DNA of 64,000 nt, from NCBI RefSeq assembly GCF_020164535.1, contig NZ_JAIQZC010000004.1, positions 186,001 through 250,000 on the forward strand, written 5' to 3'. This document shows, piece by piece, positions 60,854-64,000 of this stretch. The position numbers and the translations under genes are program-made. Every line of letters begins with the position of its first letter. The stretch's first letter is position 1. The notes under the pieces are model-generated. The model had not been told where the DNA came from. It did not search any database and saw nothing but the letters and a program-made list of their open reading frames with translations. Source of the stretch: Psychroflexus montanilacus (GTDB lineage Bacteria; Bacteroidota; Bacteroidia; Flavobacteriales; Flavobacteriaceae).

Positions 60854-62449
60854 ATGAAGGATTTTGCTCAATTGGTCAAAACGATAGATAGCACCAACAA
60901 AACCAATAGAAAGGTGGAGGCTCTCAGTGAATACTTCCAAAAAGCATCAGATTCTGACAAAGTCTGGACCATCGCCATTTTATCCCACAGGAGACCTCCG
61001 CGACCAGTCAATAGCACCTTGATAAGAGGTTATGCTTCAGAATTGGCAGATATTCCGCTATGGCTTTTTGAAGAATCCTACCATATCGTTGGAGACCTTG
61101 CAGAAACCATTGCCCTGGTAGTGCCAGAAAAGTCTAAAACGACGGAAAAAAGCTTAAGCCAATATCTCCAAGAAATACTTCAACTGAAACCAAAATCAGA
61201 AGAAGAAAAGAAAGCGTATTTGGTCGAGAATTGGAGTCAGCTGAATTACTATGAGCGCTTTGTATTCACCAAATTGATTACTGGTGGTTTCAGAATTGGC
61301 GTGAGTCAGAAGTTGATGACGCGAGCACTTTCTCAGGCTACGGGAATCGATGAAGATATTCTGGCTTTTAAGCTGATGGGCAATTGGGATCCCAATAAAA
61401 TCTCTTATTCTGAATTGATTCTGGAAGAAAATGAAGCTGATTATTTATCTAAACCCTATCCGTTTTATCTGGCTTATGCCATTGAGGATAATGCCTCTGA
61501 ACTTGGAAACCCAAAGGAGTGGATCGCCGAACACAAATGGGATGGTATCCGCTCACAACTGATTGTGAGAAAAGGACAACTGTTTGTGTGGAGTCGGGGT
61601 GAGGAACTAGTCACCGATAAATATCCAGAGTTTGAAGCCTTTACGGAAGAACTTCCCGATGGGACGGTGTTGGACGGGGAGATTTTACCCTATCCCGGTG
61701 ATAGCATCGGAGATTTTAAAGATTTACAAACAAGAATTGGCCGTAAAAATGTAAGCAAAGCGCTATTAAAGAAGCTGCCCGTTATCTTGAAAGCTTACGA
61801 CATTTTAGAACATAAAGGAGAAGACATCCGGTCAACTCCTTTTGAAAAGCGACGAGTTATTCTCGATAAGCTTTTCGAAAAGTATTCTTCCAAAATAAAA
61901 CCTTTCCACTTGTCTGAAACCATGCGCTTTTCTTCCTGGGAAGAGATGGCCGAAGAGCGAGAAAAAGCAAGAGACATCAAGTCTGAAGGCCTGATGATCA
62001 AGCGTGCAAGTTCCAGTTACGGTGTGGGCCGTAAAAAGGGAGACTGGTGGAAGTGGAAATCAGACCCCTTCAGTATTGATGCGGTGCTCACCTACGCCAT
62101 GCGTGGACACGGCAGAAGAAGTAATTTATTTACAGATTACACCTTTGCCCTTTGGAACGATGATAAAACAGAACTCATCACCTTTGCTAAAGCTTATTCT
62201 GGCCTCACGGATAAAGAATTCAAAAAAGTAGATGCTTGGATTAAGAAAAATACCATCGAACGTTTTGGTCCTGTGCGTAGTGTGGAACACGAGCATGTAT
62301 TTGAAATCGCCTTTGAAGGCATCGCCGAATCCAAACGTCACAAAAGTGGCATCGCTACAAGATTTCCCAGAATTTTACGCTGGCGACAGGATAAGAAAAT
62401 TGAAGATGCCAATACGCTCGAAGACTTGAAGGCGATGATTCCTAAGTAA
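60854..62449 (+). CDS. ATP-dependent DNA ligase, PdeM-associated (PP_1105) family
   Basis: The 531-residue protein has an N-terminal helical DNA-binding domain (~1-200; AILSHRRPPRPVN, GGFRIGVSQKLMTRALSQ). The nucleotidyltransferase core carries the adenylated Lys228 in EHKWDGIR, then VLDGEIL and EGLMIKR, and an OB fold ends the protein (RFGPVRSVEHEHVFEIAFE). It is the ligase class found in the four-gene DNA damage set with an exonuclease, a DEXH helicase and PdeM. Here it follows a CtpA-type protease by six bases and neither exonuclease nor helicase is adjacent. PdeM itself is 56 kb away at 4006-4674. Confidence 0.92.
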   Translation: MKDFAQLVKTIDSTNKTNRKVEALSEYFQKASDSDKVWTIAILSHRRPPRPVNSTLIRGYASELADIPLWLFEESYHIVGDLAETIALVVPEKSKTTEKSLSQYLQEILQLKPKSEEEKKAYLVENWSQLNYYERFVFTKLITGGFRIGVSQKLMTRALSQATGIDEDILAFKLMGNWDPNKISYSELILEENEADYLSKPYPFYLAYAIEDNASELGNPKEWIAEHKWDGIRSQLIVRKGQLFVWSRGEELVTDKYPEFEAFTEELPDGTVLDGEILPYPGDSIGDFKDLQTRIGRKNVSKALLKKLPVILKAYDILEHKGEDIRSTPFEKRRVILDKLFEKYSSKIKPFHLSETMRFSSWEEMAEEREKARDIKSEGLMIKRASSSYGVGRKKGDWWKWKSDPFSIDAVLTYAMRGHGRRSNLFTDYTFALWNDDKTELITFAKAYSGLTDKEFKKVDAWIKKNTIERFGPVRSVEHEHVFEIAFEGIAESKRHKSGIATRFPRILRWRQDKKIEDANTLEDLKAMIPK

Positions 62450-62454
62450 AATAA

Positions 62455-62474
62455 GGTCTCGACTGCGCTCGACC
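62455..62474. repeat. Palindromic GGTCTCGACTGCGCTCGACC element
   Basis: This 20-base imperfect palindrome lies five bases after the ligase stop. The GC-rich core CGACTGCGCTCG stands out from its surroundings and resembles a dispersed repeat found in many Flavobacteriaceae intergenic regions. Confidence 0.6.
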
Positions 62475-62534
62475 TGACATTTAATGCGTTCAACCTAAAA
62501 AAACTGTGCACGAGGTGAAATCTTATAGGAAACC

Positions 62535-62807
62535 TCAATTATCCCTCAATTTCTTTTTATAAATAAACTCGTTAAGGTACCAGGAGAAAGCTCCGTAAAT
62601 TCCACCTCCTACAACAATTGAAATGGTCAATTGTACAAAAAAGTCTGTGTTGCTTAGCTGTCCCCATTTGTCCCAATAGTTGATCAATAGGTTGACGACA
62701 AAAATCAAAATTCCAAAACCAACACCATGTTTAATAATATATTTTGCTTTGCCTTGACTTCTAATTTTCTCCCAGTTATCAACAAATTTTTTATCAGCTT
62801 CTTTCAT
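62535..62807 (-). CDS. Small two-helix membrane protein
   Basis: The 90-residue protein has two membrane helices (~29-44 and ~57-77; HGVGFGILIFVVNLLI and LTISIVVGGGIYGAF) with basic ends. It is not assigned to a named family. Its ATG is five bases after the stop of the CIA30 gene on the same strand, so they are likely translated from one message. No promoter lies between them. Confidence 0.6.
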   Translation of the reverse strand: MKEADKKFVDNWEKIRSQGKAKYIIKHGVGFGILIFVVNLLINYWDKWGQLSNTDFFVQLTISIVVGGGIYGAFSWYLNEFIYKKKLRDN

Positions 62808-62812
62808 ATATT

Positions 62813-63352
62813 TTATTTGGATAAGTAAATCTTATCAATTTCTAGTTGAAATTCTTCTTTCTTTTTATTTCCAATAAGTATGGCGACTTCCTCAATAGAA
62901 TCTCCGCCGAAGTTGGGCAAATTTAAACTTCTCCCTCTATACCTCGGATAAAAAGAAGATAATTTTAATTGAATGGTTTGCCACTCAGAGGTTACTTCAA
63001 ACTCCTGAACATAGGAATGCACTTCTTCAGCTTTGTTTTTCTTAATTCTAAATTGATAGGTTGACGGTTTGCCTTTCACTTTCAAAGTTACATAGGCATA
63101 AGATTGAACATCGTTAATCTCTGTAACATGTTTCACCTGCGCAAACCCGCCGTTATTTTCTAAAGAAACCTCACCAGAAAATACAGCATTACCGCTGTTA
63201 TTCAATTGGATCTTGCTTTGAGATACGCCGCCCATTACTACATCATTTTCAATGACCCATTGTTTAAGGCCTGCATCATTATCAAAATCGAAAATCATTT
63301 TATTTTGTGCCATAGTTGTAGTTAAGATTAGACAGAACATTAAAGTTTTCAT
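62813..63352 (-). CDS. CIA30-family protein, probably exported
   Basis: The 179-residue protein has a short signal peptide (~1-16, ending TMAQ). The body matches the CIA30 beta-sandwich: FDNDAGLKQWVIENDVVMGG, SKIQLNNSGNAVFSGEVSL, GFAQVKHV, and TYQFRIKKNKAEE. In mitochondria CIA30 helps complex I assembly, but bacterial members are broader and mostly uncharacterised; the signal peptide argues against an internal assembly role. It is the first gene of a two-gene unit and is divergent from the glycosylase gene. Confidence 0.8.
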   Translation of the reverse strand: MKTLMFCLILTTTMAQNKMIFDFDNDAGLKQWVIENDVVMGGVSQSKIQLNNSGNAVFSGEVSLENNGGFAQVKHVTEINDVQSYAYVTLKVKGKPSTYQFRIKKNKAEEVHSYVQEFEVTSEWQTIQLKLSSFYPRYRGRSLNLPNFGGDSIEEVAILIGNKKKEEFQLEIDKIYLSK

Positions 63353-63407
63353 AGCAAGTCCGTTTTTGAATTTTAAATTTAGTTATTTTAAATCGAAATT
63401 TTAATCT

Positions 63408-64000
63408 ATGCCTAAAACACTTTCTAAAGCTTATTTTGAACATCACAATGTTGTGTTATTGGCTAAGGATCTAATAGGAAAAGAACTAAACACCTACATC
63501 GAAGGCTTTAGAACCTCAGGTATCATTACGGAAACTGAAGCCTACGCAGGTAAGGGAGACAAAGCATGTCATGCGCATCTTGGAAGATTTACAGAGCGAA
63601 CCAAAGTCATGTACGAGTCTGGAGGAATTGCTTATGTGTATTTGTGTTATGGCATTCACCATCTGTTCAATATTGTGACAAATACCCAAGGCAATGCCGA
63701 TGCGATCTTAATAAGAGCCATTGAGCCTACTCAAGGTTTGGACATCATGCAGAAACGCCGGGGCAAATCTAAAATTGATAAAACTTTGACCTCTGGTCCT
63801 GGTAATTTGACCAAAGCTTTGGGCATCTCCAAATCTCATAATACCATAAGTCTTACAGGTGACGACATCTGGATAAACGATCTAGGTCATCAGACTTCAG
63901 ATATTGTGGAAACCAAAAGAGTTGGTATAGATTATGCGGAAGAAGATGCAAGCTTACCCTGGAGGTTTTATGATAAAAATTCAAAGTATATTTCTGTAAA
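63408..64000 (+). CDS. 3-methyladenine DNA glycosylase (AAG/MPG family), 3' end cut
   Basis: The gene runs off the window after 197 codons, so only a few residues are probably missing. The enzyme removes alkylated and deaminated purines in base excision repair. Active-site parts are present: catalytic Glu44 in TETEAYAG, Tyr46, and His55, at the same spacing as Glu125, Tyr127 and His136 of the human enzyme. AYVYLCYGIHHLFNIVT, ILIRAIEPTQGL and SGPGNLTKALGI complete the fold. Start is ATG 63408, 55 bases from the divergent CIA30 gene. Confidence 0.92.
   Translation, partial: MPKTLSKAYFEHHNVVLLAKDLIGKELNTYIEGFRTSGIITETEAYAGKGDKACHAHLGRFTERTKVMYESGGIAYVYLCYGIHHLFNIVTNTQGNADAILIRAIEPTQGLDIMQKRRGKSKIDKTLTSGPGNLTKALGISKSHNTISLTGDDIWINDLGHQTSDIVETKRVGIDYAEEDASLPWRFYDKNSKYISV

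Overview
The window is AT-rich chromosomal DNA of a member of the Bacteroidota, most likely family Flavobacteriaceae; genus cannot be settled from the sequence alone. The evidence is the repeated -7 promoter element TAnnTTTG upstream of genes on both strands, A-rich rather than strong Shine-Dalgarno leaders, a PorZ-like type IX secretion protein beside recO, an OmpA protein with thrombospondin type 3 repeats, a DUF6341/DUF6427/DUF4254/GT9 block behind purD, a bacilliredoxin, and many lipoproteins and outer-membrane barrels. It is dense housekeeping DNA: about 58 protein genes, two tRNA genes, few gaps over 250 bases, no rRNA, prophage, insertion sequence or CRISPR array.

Layout. 1-10.3 kb: 3' end of porZ, recO, a TerB/DnaJ co-chaperone, a bacilliredoxin, a PlsC-type acyltransferase, an HD hydrolase, the DNA-repair phosphoesterase pdeM, an adenylate-forming ligase, purD, and the block DUF6341-DUF6427-DUF4254-glycosyltransferase 9. 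10.4-22.7 kb: Mn-type superoxide dismutase, then a recombination segment with an AddA-like helicase/nuclease, kbl, ompA, an AddB-like nuclease and recJ, ending with a LysE exporter and a small acyltransferase. 22.9-24.1 kb: nucleoside deaminase, tRNA-Cys with a damaged partial copy beside it, and folB. 24.2-30.7 kb: a five-gene MacAB-TolC-type efflux operon with two FtsX-type permeases, followed by tsaB. 30.7-41 kb: MscS channel, metG, lipoproteins, a broken barrel gene, two paralogous antitoxin/PIN-toxin pairs, LD-carboxypeptidase, YraN, pirin and glnS. 41-48.2 kb: TSUP permease and Lrp regulator flanked by a diverged repeat, then a glycerol unit: DeoR-type repressor divergent from glpD-glpK-glpF and an outer-membrane protein. 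48.3-57.7 kb: pyruvate carboxylase, a thioredoxin-like protein, membrane proteins, and a LytTR regulator followed by an S41 peptidase and a DoxX-like protein. 57.7-64 kb: tRNA-Ala, again with a damaged partial copy; HupE, dCMP deaminase, CtpA-type protease, ATP-dependent DNA ligase of the PdeM-associated type, a CIA30 protein, and a 3-methyladenine DNA glycosylase cut by the window end.

Genes that work together: DNA repair and recombination is over-represented (recO, AddA/AddB-like pair, recJ, pdeM, ATP-dependent ligase, 3-methyladenine glycosylase). The glycerol unit gives uptake (GlpF and possibly an outer-membrane protein), phosphorylation (GlpK) and oxidation (GlpD) under a local repressor. 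The efflux operon encodes every layer of a tripartite exporter.

The most unusual signal is not a gene. Beside both tRNA genes lies a second partial copy of the tRNA 3' end in which the T-loop segment is replaced by the same kind of 16-base palindrome, TCCCGA-N4-TCGGGA. The same event at two different tRNA genes points to a small repeat or integration footprint aimed at the T-loop.
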